From assembly GCA_002404345.1 (NCBI GenBank), contig DHJN01000176.1, positions 1 to 8,647 of the forward strand: a stretch of DNA of 8,647 nucleotides, in the 5' to 3' direction. The notes under the pieces are model-generated. The model worked only from the letters and a program-made list of their open reading frames with translations, searched no databases and was not told the origin of the DNA. The stretch is from Actinobacteria bacterium UBA4719. Lineage in GTDB: Bacteria; Actinomycetota; Actinomycetes; Actinomycetales; Dermatophilaceae. This document shows positions 1 through 6,087 of this stretch, piece after piece. The stretch's first letter is position 1. Each line of letters starts with the position of its first letter. The translations under genes were made by a program, and so were the position numbers.

Positions 1-546
1 CCTATCTGCGCGCGCTCTAAGGCCATCAGGGTGAGCCCTGCGGGAGAGATCCTCGACTTTGTCATGAACGACAAGTGCGCGGCAGGAACTGGCCGCTTTC
101 TCGAGGCTGCGGCGAGCGCGCTGGACCTTCCGCTCGACGAGCTCGGCCCGACCGCACTGCTGTCCCGTCGGCCGGTGAAGATCACGACAACCTGCACGGT
201 CTTTGCGGACGGCGAGATTCTCTCGCTGATCGGTAAGGGCAAGAAGGTCGAAGACATCCTGCTCGGCGTCCACCACTCCGTGGTCTCCCGGTCGATCGGA
301 CTGCTGAGCCGGGTGGGGATCGCCCGGGAGGTCACCTTCACCGGTGGTGTGGCCAACAATGTCGCCATGATGAGGGTGCTCAACCAGGAGCTCGGCTTTG
401 ACGTGAACGTGAGCAAGGACTGCCACTACATGGGCGCAATCGGCGCTGCGTTGTTCGCGATGGATCGGATCATGGCCAGCCAGAGCACGGCCGGCCGGAT
501 CGTGGCCGGCCGGAGCCCTGCTCGCCGGTTGGACGTGAAGGCGTGA
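1..546 (+). CDS. BcrA/BadF-like ATPase (activator subunit), C-terminal part, 5' end outside window
   Basis: This is a BadF/BadG/BcrA/BcrD (ASKHA-fold) ATPase. In this family a [4Fe-4S] cluster bridges two subunits and ATP hydrolysis drives electron transfer to benzoyl-CoA reductase or a 2-hydroxyacyl-CoA dehydratase. The frame is open from base 1, so the GTG at 31 is probably internal and the true start lies upstream. Visible are [14 protein letters not shown] (Cys at 76-78), the second cluster Cys in [11 protein letters not shown] (193-195), the adenosine-side motif FTGGVANN near 340-360, and a C-terminal [11 protein letters not shown] helix. The stop overlaps the next start as GTGA (543-546), implying translational coupling. 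Two different tandem ATPases resemble the BcrA/BcrD heterodimer of class I benzoyl-CoA reductase more than the homodimeric dehydratase activator; this is inference. The first codons do not match the family's GGQDSK motif. Confidence 0.85.
   Translation, partial: PICARSKAIRVSPAGEILDFVMNDKCAAGTGRFLEAAASALDLPLDELGPTALLSRRPVKITTTCTVFADGEILSLIGKGKKVEDILLGVHHSVVSRSIGLLSRVGIAREVTFTGGVANNVAMMRVLNQELGFDVNVSKDCHYMGAIGAALFAMDRIMASQSTAGRIVAGRSPARRLDVKA
489..514. repeat. Short direct repeat, also self-complementary
   Basis: The 11-mer GGCCGGCCGGA occurs at 489-499 and again at 504-514, separated by TCGT. Because the core GGCCGGCC is palindromic, the two copies can also pair as a hairpin. It lies in the last codons of the first ATPase gene ([10 protein letters not shown]), just before the coupled start at 543. 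It may be only a by-product of GC-rich coding sequence. Confidence 0.5.
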
Positions 547-1394
547 CCATCACTGCCGGCATTGACGTCGGTGGGGCGTACACCAAGGTTGTCCTGTTGG
601 ACGGTGAGCAGATCATCGGCCGTGCGATGGTGCGTACCGGCTACCGGCCAGGCCCCGCGGCGCAGGAGTGCCTGGTCAGTGCGCTCGCGGACGCGGGGAT
701 TGGCCGGGACTCGCTCGACTACGTGACTGCCACCGGCTTCGGACGGTTCCAGGTGCCTTTCAGCCAGGTGAACGTGACCGAGTTGACCGCTGCCGCCTGG
801 GGGGCGAACGCCCTGTTCCCCGGGACCAGGACGATCCTCGACGTGGGAGGTCACGCTGTGAAGGCCTCCCGGATCGACGAGGCCAGGCAGGTGAAATCGT
901 TCCGGCTCAACGAGAAGTGCGCCGCCGGTACGGGTGCCTTCCTTGAGAAGACTGCGCGCTACCTGGGATTCGGCACCGAGCAGATCGGAGCGCTGGCGGA
1001 CACGTCGAGTGTGTCGGTGCCGATTTCTGGAGTGTGCACCGTGTTCGCGGAGGCCGAGGTGATCAATCACCTGACCCAGGGGGTCGCCGCGGCCGACATC
1101 ATGTACGGTGCGATCGTCTCGCTCGTCGGGAAGTCGGTCCAGCTCCTGAAGCGGGTCAAGATGGAGCCGGAGGTCACCCTCATCGGCGGAATCATGCGCT
1201 TCCCGACCATGGTGAGCTCGGTGCAGGAGAGGATCGCGGTGGAAGTCAACGTCCCCGACGCAGACCTGGTGCAGTTCGTCGCCGCACTCGGCGCTGGCAC
1301 CCTGGCCCAGCACCAGGTCCGCAGGTTCGCCGAACGGGCGATACCTGTCGCAGAGCGCGCGCCTTCGGGTAGCGCCCAAAGAGCTCGGTCCTGA
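543..1394 (+). CDS. BcrD/BadG-like ATPase (activator subunit, 283 aa)
   Basis: This is the second BadF/BadG/BcrA/BcrD-family ATPase, complete at 283 aa, about the size of BcrD/BadG. It starts with [10 protein letters not shown], which holds the phosphate-binding loop and closely resembles the start of Thauera BcrD as I recall it. A second phosphate region, [14 protein letters not shown], is at residues 99-112. The cluster cysteines are C126 ([13 protein letters not shown]) and C165 ([12 protein letters not shown]), and TLIGGIMRF is at 212-220. GGHAVK replaces the usual GGQDSK, a divergence expected for the D-type subunit. The GTG start overlaps the upstream stop by 4 nt, so the two subunits are probably made together as a heterodimer. 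The role inferred is ATP-driven electron delivery to a benzoyl-CoA-reductase-like enzyme; a 2-hydroxyacyl-CoA dehydratase activator is the alternative. Confidence 0.88.
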   Translation: MTITAGIDVGGAYTKVVLLDGEQIIGRAMVRTGYRPGPAAQECLVSALADAGIGRDSLDYVTATGFGRFQVPFSQVNVTELTAAAWGANALFPGTRTILDVGGHAVKASRIDEARQVKSFRLNEKCAAGTGAFLEKTARYLGFGTEQIGALADTSSVSVPISGVCTVFAEAEVINHLTQGVAAADIMYGAIVSLVGKSVQLLKRVKMEPEVTLIGGIMRFPTMVSSVQERIAVEVNVPDADLVQFVAALGAGTLAQHQVRRFAERAIPVAERAPSGSAQRARS

Positions 1395-1460
1395 CTGCGG
1401 AGGATGCGCGACAGCCCGATGTCGTGGTCTACCCAAAACGACGCACTGAGAGGCACTGAG

Positions 1461-3188
1461 ATGACCAGCCAGACCAGCCAGCCAACGTACGACGCACACG
1501 CCTACCGGAAGTATTTCGAGAACGACTTCACCTACCTCAACGGTTTCCGGCGAAACACCCATCGCTTCGCGGACGGGATTGCCATGCAGTCACCAGCCAC
1601 GGGCGAGAGCTGGACGTATGCGCAGCTCGGCGACCGCGTTGACCGTCTGGCGACGGGCCTGGTTGGCGCAGGTGTAGAGCCAGGCGATGTCGTGACCTAC
1701 CAGCTCTTCAATGGGCCGGAGTTCGCCCAGCTGTATCTCGCCACCCAGGCGTGCGGCGCGGTCGGCTCTCCGGTGAACTTCCGTCTCGCAGCTGGCGAGA
1801 CGTCGTTCATTCTCGAGTCGAGCCGTCCGAAGGTGTTCGTCTACGACACCGAGCTGACCGGAATGGTCCAGGACGCCCTTGAACGATCGACCCACCAGCC
1901 GAGGCTCATCGTCGCGGTCGGCAACGATGTGCCTCTGCGGCCCAAGGCCGGGACAGAGTTGATCCGATTCGAGGAGCTTGTCGCGGACGTGATCAGCCTC
2001 CCCGAGCTACGCCGGACCGTCTGGGACGAGACCACCCGGCTGTACACGTCCGGCTCCACGGGCATGCCCAAGGGAGTGCCCCTGAACAGCATGATCGAGG
2101 TGCTCACCGCCCACGACGTGATCATGCATTTCCCGCTGTCCCCCGAGGACACGACGCTGAACATGACGCCGTGGTTCCATCGGGGCGGGCTGCACTCGGG
2201 TGGCCCCAACCCCGCCTTCTACGTCGGCGGGAAGGTGGTACCGATGCGCAGCTTCGACCCAGACCTGGCCCTCGACTATGTCGAGCAGTACAGCCTGACG
2301 TTCCTCATTGGCGCCCCCACCAATCTCGCCATGCTCGCGAAGGCTCAGCTGACACAGAAGCGGGACCTGTCCAGCCTGCGGGGCATCGTCACGATGGGCG
2401 CCCCGCTCGAACGCGAAGCAGCGCTGCTGTATCAGAAGGTGCTCACCCCCCGCATATTCAACGGATATGGAAGCACCGAGGGGTTCTGGAACACCTTCCT
2501 GCGGCCAGCGGACCTGCCCGAGATGGCCGGCAGCGCCGGGCGCGCCTGCACCGACGACGACGTTGCCGTAGTCAAGGTCTTCGACGACCGCCTGGCTGAG
2601 GCCCACGAGACCGTCGCAAAGGACGGCATGGAGGTTGGCGAGGTGATCATCCGGTCGCCAAAGTCCGCAAATGCGTATGTCAACTCACCGAGCCAGGAGA
2701 AGGAGAGATTCCACAACGGCTGGCTCTCCATCGGGGACCTGGCGACATGGGACGAGAGAGAGTTCGTCACCATCATCGGTCGTAAGGACGACATGGTGAT
2801 CTCGGGTGGCGAAAACATCCACCCGGTCCAGGTCGAAGAGGCCCTCAGCGAGCATGCAGGGGTTGCCGATGCCCTGGTCGTCGGTGTGCCGGACGAGAAA
2901 TGGGGGCAGGTCGTCGTGGCCTACGTCGTTCAGGCGGACTCTTCAATCACCGCAGACGGACTCGACGCCAGCTGCCGCGCCCATCCGATGCTCTCCCGGT
3001 TCAAGCGCCCGAGAGCCTACCGTTTCGTCAAGAGCATCCCGGTCTCGACGACCGGAAAGAAGCTGCACTACAAAGCAACCGAGAGCGCGCGCCAGGACCT
3101 TGCCGATGGCCTCTTCGTCTATCCCACCATGCCGAGTGTCGACGCGGTCGGTGTCGACGCGACGACGGGGCGGCACATCGGGACATGA
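1461..3188 (+). CDS. AMP-forming acyl/aryl-CoA ligase (class I adenylate-forming enzyme)
   Basis: This enzyme activates a carboxylic acid to its acyl-adenylate and then to the CoA thioester. The ATG at 1461 is preferred because GAGAGG (1448-1453) sits 7 nt upstream, giving 575 aa. The in-frame ATG at 1404 (594 aa) has GGAGG directly against it with no spacer. Visible motifs are the P-loop LYTSGSTGMPKG (residues 194-205), PWFHRGG near 237-243, NGYGSTEGFWN (334-344), the hinge and A8 region GDLATWDE...GRKDDMVISGGENIHP (425-455), and the C-terminal catalytic Lys in STTGKKLHYK (about K533). It follows the ATPase pair on the same strand after 66 nt, so it is probably the operon's substrate-activating enzyme. 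Benzoate or a related aromatic or alicyclic acid is a guess from context. Its 3' end overlaps the frameshifted acetyltransferase gene tail by 70 nt. Confidence 0.9.
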   Translation: MTSQTSQPTYDAHAYRKYFENDFTYLNGFRRNTHRFADGIAMQSPATGESWTYAQLGDRVDRLATGLVGAGVEPGDVVTYQLFNGPEFAQLYLATQACGAVGSPVNFRLAAGETSFILESSRPKVFVYDTELTGMVQDALERSTHQPRLIVAVGNDVPLRPKAGTELIRFEELVADVISLPELRRTVWDETTRLYTSGSTGMPKGVPLNSMIEVLTAHDVIMHFPLSPEDTTLNMTPWFHRGGLHSGGPNPAFYVGGKVVPMRSFDPDLALDYVEQYSLTFLIGAPTNLAMLAKAQLTQKRDLSSLRGIVTMGAPLEREAALLYQKVLTPRIFNGYGSTEGFWNTFLRPADLPEMAGSAGRACTDDDVAVVKVFDDRLAEAHETVAKDGMEVGEVIIRSPKSANAYVNSPSQEKERFHNGWLSIGDLATWDEREFVTIIGRKDDMVISGGENIHPVQVEEALSEHAGVADALVVGVPDEKWGQVVVAYVVQADSSITADGLDASCRAHPMLSRFKRPRAYRFVKSIPVSTTGKKLHYKATESARQDLADGLFVYPTMPSVDAVGVDATTGRHIGT

Positions 3189-3626
3189 GCAATGCCGTCC
3201 TCGAGGAACTCAGTGCCCGGAAGCTGCGGAGCCGAACCGAGAGTAGAAGCCCACCAGATACGACTGAGCGTCCAGGACGGTTCGTTCTCCCAGGTGGCGC
3301 TCGAGGACATGGCCCAGAAGCTTGGCTGCGGCCCCTGCGCCGCGCGCATCGGCCCGGGTGCAGACGCGCCCAATCCGGATCCCCTCCGTTTCGCGCAGAA
3401 TCCGCAGGTAGGCAGCCGGTCCGGAGCTGTCCTCGATCCAGGTGTGCTCAGTGCCCGGTTCGGTGTCCCTGCCATCGAGGTCTGGATACGGGCATTGCTG
3501 CTGAACGACGAACACGTCGACTCTCAACCGCAGCAGCGAGTAGAGGGAGCCAGAGTCGAGCTCGTTGAACTGCCGGGAAGTCACATCGCCGATCCGGTGC
3601 GCGGTGCCTTCAGTCACCCACGACAC
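3119..3626 (-). pseudogene. ElaA-family GNAT N-acetyltransferase, frameshifted
   Basis: This is a GCN5-related acetyltransferase of the ElaA type; its substrate is not established. From the GTG at 3626 the protein reads SLYSLLRLRVDVFVVQQQ, CPYPDLDGRD, GRVCTRADARGAGAAAKLL (the acetyl-CoA-binding RxxGxG-like loop) and DAQSYLVGFYSRFG, then stops at a TGA after 138 aa. The expected end, TEFLEDGIAHVPM, follows at once in another minus frame. Removing one G from the GGG run (+ strand CCC at 3216-3218) joins them into a 168-aa protein ending at 3119, close to the usual family length of about 150 aa. The restored tail overlaps the 3' end of the CoA ligase tail to tail. The lesion is either a real one-base insertion or a sequence error. 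The start codon is uncertain; a GTG at 3617 is also possible. Confidence 0.85.
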
Positions 3627-3679
3627 CCTAGACCCGCACCTGTGATCAGCAAGCAGTCTCGAGTTTCAGCCTGCATCAG

Positions 3680-4260
3680 TCATCGCCGGTCAGCTGGCTG
3701 TCGCGGGGGCGCGTCCTTATCGGATTTGTGCCCGAGCCGGGAGTGCTTGATCCCGTAGAGAAGGTAGAAGACCAGCCATACCGCTACCCATATTCCGAAG
3801 ATGGCGAAGGTGATCTTCGGCAGGCCAATGACGACGAGCAGCGAGAAGACAATCGAGGCGATCGGCACCCAGGGATAGAACGGGACGCGGAACCCACGAG
3901 GCAGGTCGGGGGCCGTGCGCCGCAGGATGATCACGGCCGCTGAGACCACGCAGAAGGCCGTCAACGTGCCGATGCTGGACAGGTCTGCGAGCTTTGACAA
4001 TGAAACGAGGCCCGCCAGCAGGGCCACCACGATGGCCACGAAGATCGTGCCGTTGACCGGGGTGCGCGTTTTGTGGTTGATCTTCTGCAACAGCTTCGGC
4101 ACCATGCCATCGCGAGACATCGCAAACAGGATGCGCGTCTGTCCGTACGGTGATCAGGGTGATGCTGAAGATGGAGATGATCGCGCCGGCCGCGATCACC
4201 GTGCCCGGCCAGGTCGAACCGGTGACGTCCTGCAGGATCTGGGCGAGTCCCGCATCCTGG
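3680..4260 (-). pseudogene. APC-family amino-acid permease, C-terminal fragment with internal frameshift
   Basis: This is the C-terminal part of a cationic amino-acid-transporter-like APC permease, an integral membrane protein. In one minus frame (about 4256-4149) the sequence reads DAGLAQILQDVTGSTW and a membrane segment, GTVIAAGAIISIFSITLITV. After a break near 4148 another frame continues with RILFAMSRDGMVPKL, several hydrophobic helices (VAIVVALLAGLV, IGTLTAFCVVSAAVIILRR, IASIVFSLLVVIGL, FAIFGIWVAVWLVFYLLYG) and a polar tail ending at 3680. The family motif LYGQTRILFAMSRDG lacks the bases for part of LYG, consistent with a net 5-nt deletion. The N-terminal helices are missing because the gene stops abruptly at about 4256-4260, where a gene of the opposite strand begins. 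It cannot make a working transporter as it stands. Confidence 0.85.
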
Positions 4261-4757
4261 CGACCAGCTGCCGGTCGAGAGCGTTTTCCTGGCTGGACGC
4301 GGCCCGGTTCTGCAACTCACTGTCCGAACGCGAGGGGTTGACGCCCGCGTACCAGCTCCATGCTGACGTTGAGGGTAGCGAGTGGGAGGCCTCCGCTGAC
4401 GGGTACCGGCTGCCGACCGAGGCAGAGTGGGAGCACGCATGTCGTGCCGGAACGACCGGTGCGCGCTATGGCCAGCTCGACGAGATCGCCTGGTATCGCG
4501 GCAACTCCGATGAGCGGATTCACGACGTGGGCGGCAAGGAGCCCAACCCGTGGGGCCTGCACGACATGCTGGGCAACGTCTGGCAGTGGTGCTGGGACGT
4601 CTACGATGCCGAGGTCTACGCCACCTATCGGGTGCTACGTGGCGGTGGCTGGTATGACGAGCGCTGGAGCTGCCGGGCCTCGGTGCGGCGCCGCAGCCGC
4701 CCGACCTTCCAGATCGACGACGTCGGGCTCCGCATCGCGCGTTCCAGGCTGAGCTGA
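4256..4757 (+). pseudogene. FGE/sulfatase-modifying-factor-like (SUMF1/EgtB/PvdO) domain, 5'-truncated and frameshifted
   Basis: This is the C-terminal two-thirds of an FGE-sulfatase-fold protein. It reads PGDQLPVES from about 4256, then, after a one-base shift at the TTTT run (4284-4287), SWLDAARFCNSLSEREGL, GYRLPTEAEWEHACRAGT (4401 on), NPWGLHDMLGNVWQW, VLRGGGWYDERWSCRASVRRR, and a typical end, VGLRIARSRLS, at 4757. With three Ts the frame reads PVESVSWLDAARFCN, the family consensus. The N-terminal part with the start is missing. Only one cysteine lies in the RGG...SCR segment, where true formylglycine-generating enzymes carry two, so even the intact gene was probably not a sulfatase activator. 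It abuts the permease fragment head to head and ends 27 nt before the convergent AlkZ-like gene. Confidence 0.85.
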
Positions 4758-4766
4758 CCGACCGCA

Positions 4767-4784
4767 CTCCGAGAACCGTCGGAG
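4767..4784. terminator. Small hairpin between convergent gene ends
   Basis: CTCCGA (4767-4772) and TCGGAG (4779-4784) form a perfect 6-bp stem with the loop GAACCG. It lies in the 27-nt gap between the FGE-like stop (4757) and the AlkZ-like stop (4785), so it could serve either strand. There is no T-tract, so the terminator call rests on position and pairing only. Confidence 0.35.
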
Positions 4785-5343
4785 CTAAGCAGGCTCTGGC
4801 TGCAGTGGATGACCCAGGAACATGGCAAGCCGGTCAACAGCTGACTTGACCGGGGCGCCATGGTCCTCTGCGATGCCAGGAGCCAGATCGGTGTCGATCG
4901 TCAGGCGCTTGCCGGTGACCTTTCGTCGCCAGGTGCCCACGTTGCGCTCTTCGAGGATGACGCTGCCGACGAACAGATCCAGGTCAGGTGGAAGCGGATG
5001 GCCTGCTACCGCAGGGAAGTTCAACTGCGGATAGGTGAGAAGCAGCTCGTCATACAGCGGCAGGAGATAAGCGGCCGGTGCCGTTCTCCGCAGTTTCGGC
5101 GCGGCAGGGTCGAACCATAGGGCCTGCCCGTCCACCTCCAGAGTGACCAGGCGGTCACCCGCGGTCGCTGTGGCGGTCCTCGCGTCGGCGACGGTCAGAG
5201 TGGACCACCGGGTGAAGTCCTTGAGGCTGGCAGGACCGTGACCGGCGAAGAAACGAACAGCCAGCTCGGTGAGTGCCTCGTCAGGCTCGTAGGTCAGACC
5301 GGGGGGCACACGCTCGTCCAGGCGACAAGCAAGGGGTGGGGAC
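4785..5343 (-). pseudogene. AlkZ-like winged-helix DNA-binding protein (HTH_42/DUF1006), C-terminal half
   Basis: This is the C-terminal half of the HTH_42 family, which includes the DNA glycosylase AlkZ. Most actinobacterial members have no proven function. Visible are LTELAVRFFAGHGPASLKDF, the start of a winged-helix unit with STLTVADAR, then YLLPLYDELLLTYPQL, SVILEERNVGTWRRK and VKSAVDRLAMFLG before the TAG at 4785. Full-length members are about 350-400 aa; only about 185 residues remain. Homology stops exactly where the IS3 left end begins (5344), and the N-terminal half is not found beyond the IS remnant, so a deletion went with or followed the insertion. The frame is nevertheless continuous with an upstream start at 5789 (see the chimeric ORF). 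Confidence 0.82.
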
Positions 5344-5789
5344 TGAACCGTCCCGGGTTTGATGCCGCTTCCTTCTTTGAGAAGGATGCACCTCATGCCG
5401 AAGAAGTACCCGAGCGAGCAGCGTGACCGCGCGACCCGAATGGTTCTGGATCGTCTGAAGGAGTACCCCTCGGTATGGGCAGCGGCCCAGGGTCTCGGCC
5501 CAAAGTTGGGTGTTGGGCCCGAGACCCTGCGTAAGTCGGTGGTGCAGGCACAGGTCGACCAGGGCCAGCGGCCTGGGTCGAGCAGCGAGGAGCTGGCTGA
5601 GATCAAGCGGTTGAGGGCTGAGAATCGTGACCTGAAGGAAGCCAACGAGATCCTGAAGGCGGCCTCGATTTTCTTCCCGAGGGAGCTCGACCCTCGCCGC
5701 CGGCCGCCGGTGCGGTTGCGGCGACTGCCACCCGGTGCGAGCGGGTCGGGAAGCCTGGCATGGGTGGGGGCAGGGTTGTCGTAAGGCAT
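4785..5789 (-). CDS. 334-aa chimeric ORF: TPP-regulated gene start + antisense IS3 + AlkZ-like tail
   Basis: A single uninterrupted minus frame runs from the ATG at 5789 (AGGAGGAG at 5792-5799 just upstream) to the TAG at 4785. Residues 1 to about 32 (MPYDNPAPTHARLPDPLAPG...) are the start of the gene once controlled by the TPP riboswitch; they are polar and Pro/Arg-rich. The next ~115 residues are the antisense translation of the IS3 remnant and resemble nothing I know. The last ~185 residues are the AlkZ-like C-terminal domain in its native frame. The original gene cannot be named from 32 residues; a thiamine-precursor transporter such as ykoE is possible because such genes often follow TPP switches. 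Translation as a fusion is plausible from the signals, but function is unproven. It may equally be a chance open frame in a wrecked locus. Confidence 0.4.
   Translation of the reverse strand: MPYDNPAPTHARLPDPLAPGGSRRNRTGGRRRGSSSLGKKIEAAFRISLASFRSRFSALNRLISASSSLLDPGRWPWSTCACTTDLRRVSGPTPNFGPRPWAAAHTEGYSFRRSRTIRVARSRCSLGYFFGMRCILLKEGSGIKPGTVQSPPLACRLDERVPPGLTYEPDEALTELAVRFFAGHGPASLKDFTRWSTLTVADARTATATAGDRLVTLEVDGQALWFDPAAPKLRRTAPAAYLLPLYDELLLTYPQLNFPAVAGHPLPPDLDLFVGSVILEERNVGTWRRKVTGKRLTIDTDLAPGIAEDHGAPVKSAVDRLAMFLGHPLQPEPA
5344..5700 (+). mobile_element. One-ended IS3-family insertion sequence remnant
   Basis: The left end begins TGAACCGTCCCGGGTTTGA at 5344, matching the TGAACCG...CCGGG-type termini of actinobacterial IS3-family elements. 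The leader and orfA follow, and IS similarity ends at about 5690-5703, right after orfA. orfB, which carries the DDE catalytic domain, and the right inverted repeat are absent, so no target-site duplication can be identified. The element interrupts the AlkZ-like gene on its left and abuts a TPP-regulated gene start on its right. Confidence 0.85.
5395..5784 (+). pseudogene. IS3-family transposase OrfA (HTH_Tnp_1), orphaned from OrfB
   Basis: The ATG at 5395 has AGAAGG (5380-5385) 9 nt upstream. Residues 4 to about 60 form the Tnp_1-type helix-turn-helix (YPSEQRDRATRMV, VWAAAQGLGPKLGVGPETLRK), and residues 64-93 form a leucine-zipper-like coiled coil (EIKRLRAENRDLKEANEILK). The normal OrfA end, KAASIFFPRELDPRRR, is reached at residue 103. 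The frame then runs 26 residues into non-IS DNA before the stop at 5784. In the ETLRKW-type motif I would expect Trp where this copy has Ser, a possible sign of decay. Without OrfB the element cannot transpose by itself. The DNA-binding domain could still bind related ends, but that is speculation. Confidence 0.8.
5694..5789 (-). pseudogene. 5' stub of the gene originally controlled by the TPP riboswitch
   Basis: About 32 codons run from the ATG at 5789, with a strong AGGAGGAG upstream, to the edge of the IS remnant at about 5694-5700. The peptide begins MPYDNPAPTHARLPDPLAPG and ends in a basic stretch, RRNRTGGRR. A polar, basic N-terminus just before a membrane domain would fit a YkoE-type thiamine-precursor ECF component, but there is too little sequence to recognise. 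The riboswitch makes a thiamine biosynthesis, salvage or transport gene very likely. Confidence 0.55.
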
Positions 5790-5791
5790 GA

Positions 5792-5799
5792 CTCCTCCT
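5792..5799 (-). promoter_or_regulatory. Shine-Dalgarno of the TPP-controlled ORF
   Basis: AGGAGGAG on the minus strand lies 2 nt (4 nt from the AGGAGG core) before the ATG at 5789. It is the strongest ribosome-binding site on this strand and supports that start. A CCTCCT sequence in the leader (within 5878-5889) is complementary to it and could mask it. Confidence 0.65.
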
Positions 5800-5814
5800 G
5801 GTGCTTTTGTGCGT

Positions 5815-5847
5815 GCAGCTCTGCCAGGGTCTCCGTGGCAGAGCTGC
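5815..5847 (-). promoter_or_regulatory. Perfect 12-bp hairpin in the riboswitch leader (candidate expression platform)
   Basis: GCAGCTCTGCCA (5815-5826) and TGGCAGAGCTGC (5836-5847) are exact reverse complements separated by a 9-nt loop. On the minus strand the hairpin lies between the TPP aptamer and the Shine-Dalgarno. No U-tract follows (the next bases are ACGCACAAAAG), so it is not a classical intrinsic terminator. It could be a U-less terminator of the kind proposed in actinobacteria, or a structural element shaping access to the ribosome-binding site. Confidence 0.7.
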
Positions 5848-5877
5848 AGCGGTGGGATTGCGTCGAACCGTAGGTTG

Positions 5878-5889
5878 CCCTGAGGAGGG
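5878..5889 (-). promoter_or_regulatory. Candidate anti-Shine-Dalgarno mini-hairpin
   Basis: The minus strand reads CCCTCCTCAGGG: a 4-bp stem (CCCT/AGGG) presenting CCTC. The CCTCCT/CTCCTC core is complementary to the AGGAGGAG at 5792-5799. It fits a translational switch downstream of the aptamer, but the pairing is short and could be chance. Confidence 0.3.
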
Positions 5890-5980
5890 CGGTATGCGGC
5901 GGCCCTTGGAAGAGGTGCGCGCTCGCGTCAGGGCGCAGGCGTCCTCGGCTCGGGCGGTACGGGCTGGAGGTGACATAGCG

Positions 5981-6078
5981 CTCCCTGAACTCCCTGCGCC
6001 GGCATGATCCGGATCAGGTATGGACGGTCGAGGCTGCGTCAGCCCCCTCTCAGCCCGGTGCGCCGGACTCCCGTGAAG
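5981..6078 (-). ncRNA. TPP riboswitch (THI element)
   Basis: On the minus strand the thiamine-pyrophosphate aptamer core is clear. CACGGGAGTCCGGCG begins at about 6075, the invariant CTGAGAG is at 6047-6053, a variable GGGGGCTGACGCAGCCTC stem (P3a-like) follows, then ACCTGATCCGGATCATGCC at 6001-6019 and GGCGCAGGGAG to about 5989. These are the P2/J3-2 and P4/P5 signatures of the class, in the right order and spacing. TPP binding normally turns off thiamine synthesis or uptake genes in bacteria. The gene it served is now cut after about 32 codons by an IS-linked rearrangement, while the aptamer looks intact. The aptamer ends about 190 nt before the start codon, an unusually long expression platform. 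Confidence 0.94.
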
Positions 6079-6087
6079 GTCAGGCCC

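Noticed and set aside
1404..1460. Earlier ATG start at 1404 for the CoA ligase
   Set aside because: The GGAGG touches the ATG with no spacer, and the extra 19 residues lie outside the family core; ATG 1461 has a properly spaced site.
426..1562. 378-aa minus-strand open frame opposite the ATPase genes
   Set aside because: It is an antisense frame of two clear ATPase genes, His/Arg-rich and without any recognisable domain.
2007..2606. 199-aa minus-strand frame inside the CoA ligase
   Set aside because: The ligase on the plus strand has every core motif in order; this is its shadow.
3138..3166. Repeated GTGTCGACGCG in the ligase 3' end
   Set aside because: It encodes a simple SVDAVGVDAT repeat in coding sequence; no sign of a regulatory or mobile role.
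3192..3758. 188-aa plus-strand frame over the ElaA-like gene
   Set aside because: The minus strand carries ElaA motifs; the plus frame is compositionally odd and has no domain.
3961..4767. 268-aa Arg-rich minus-strand frame spanning permease and FGE-like fragments
   Set aside because: It reads the FGE-like gene antisense and the permease in the wrong frame.
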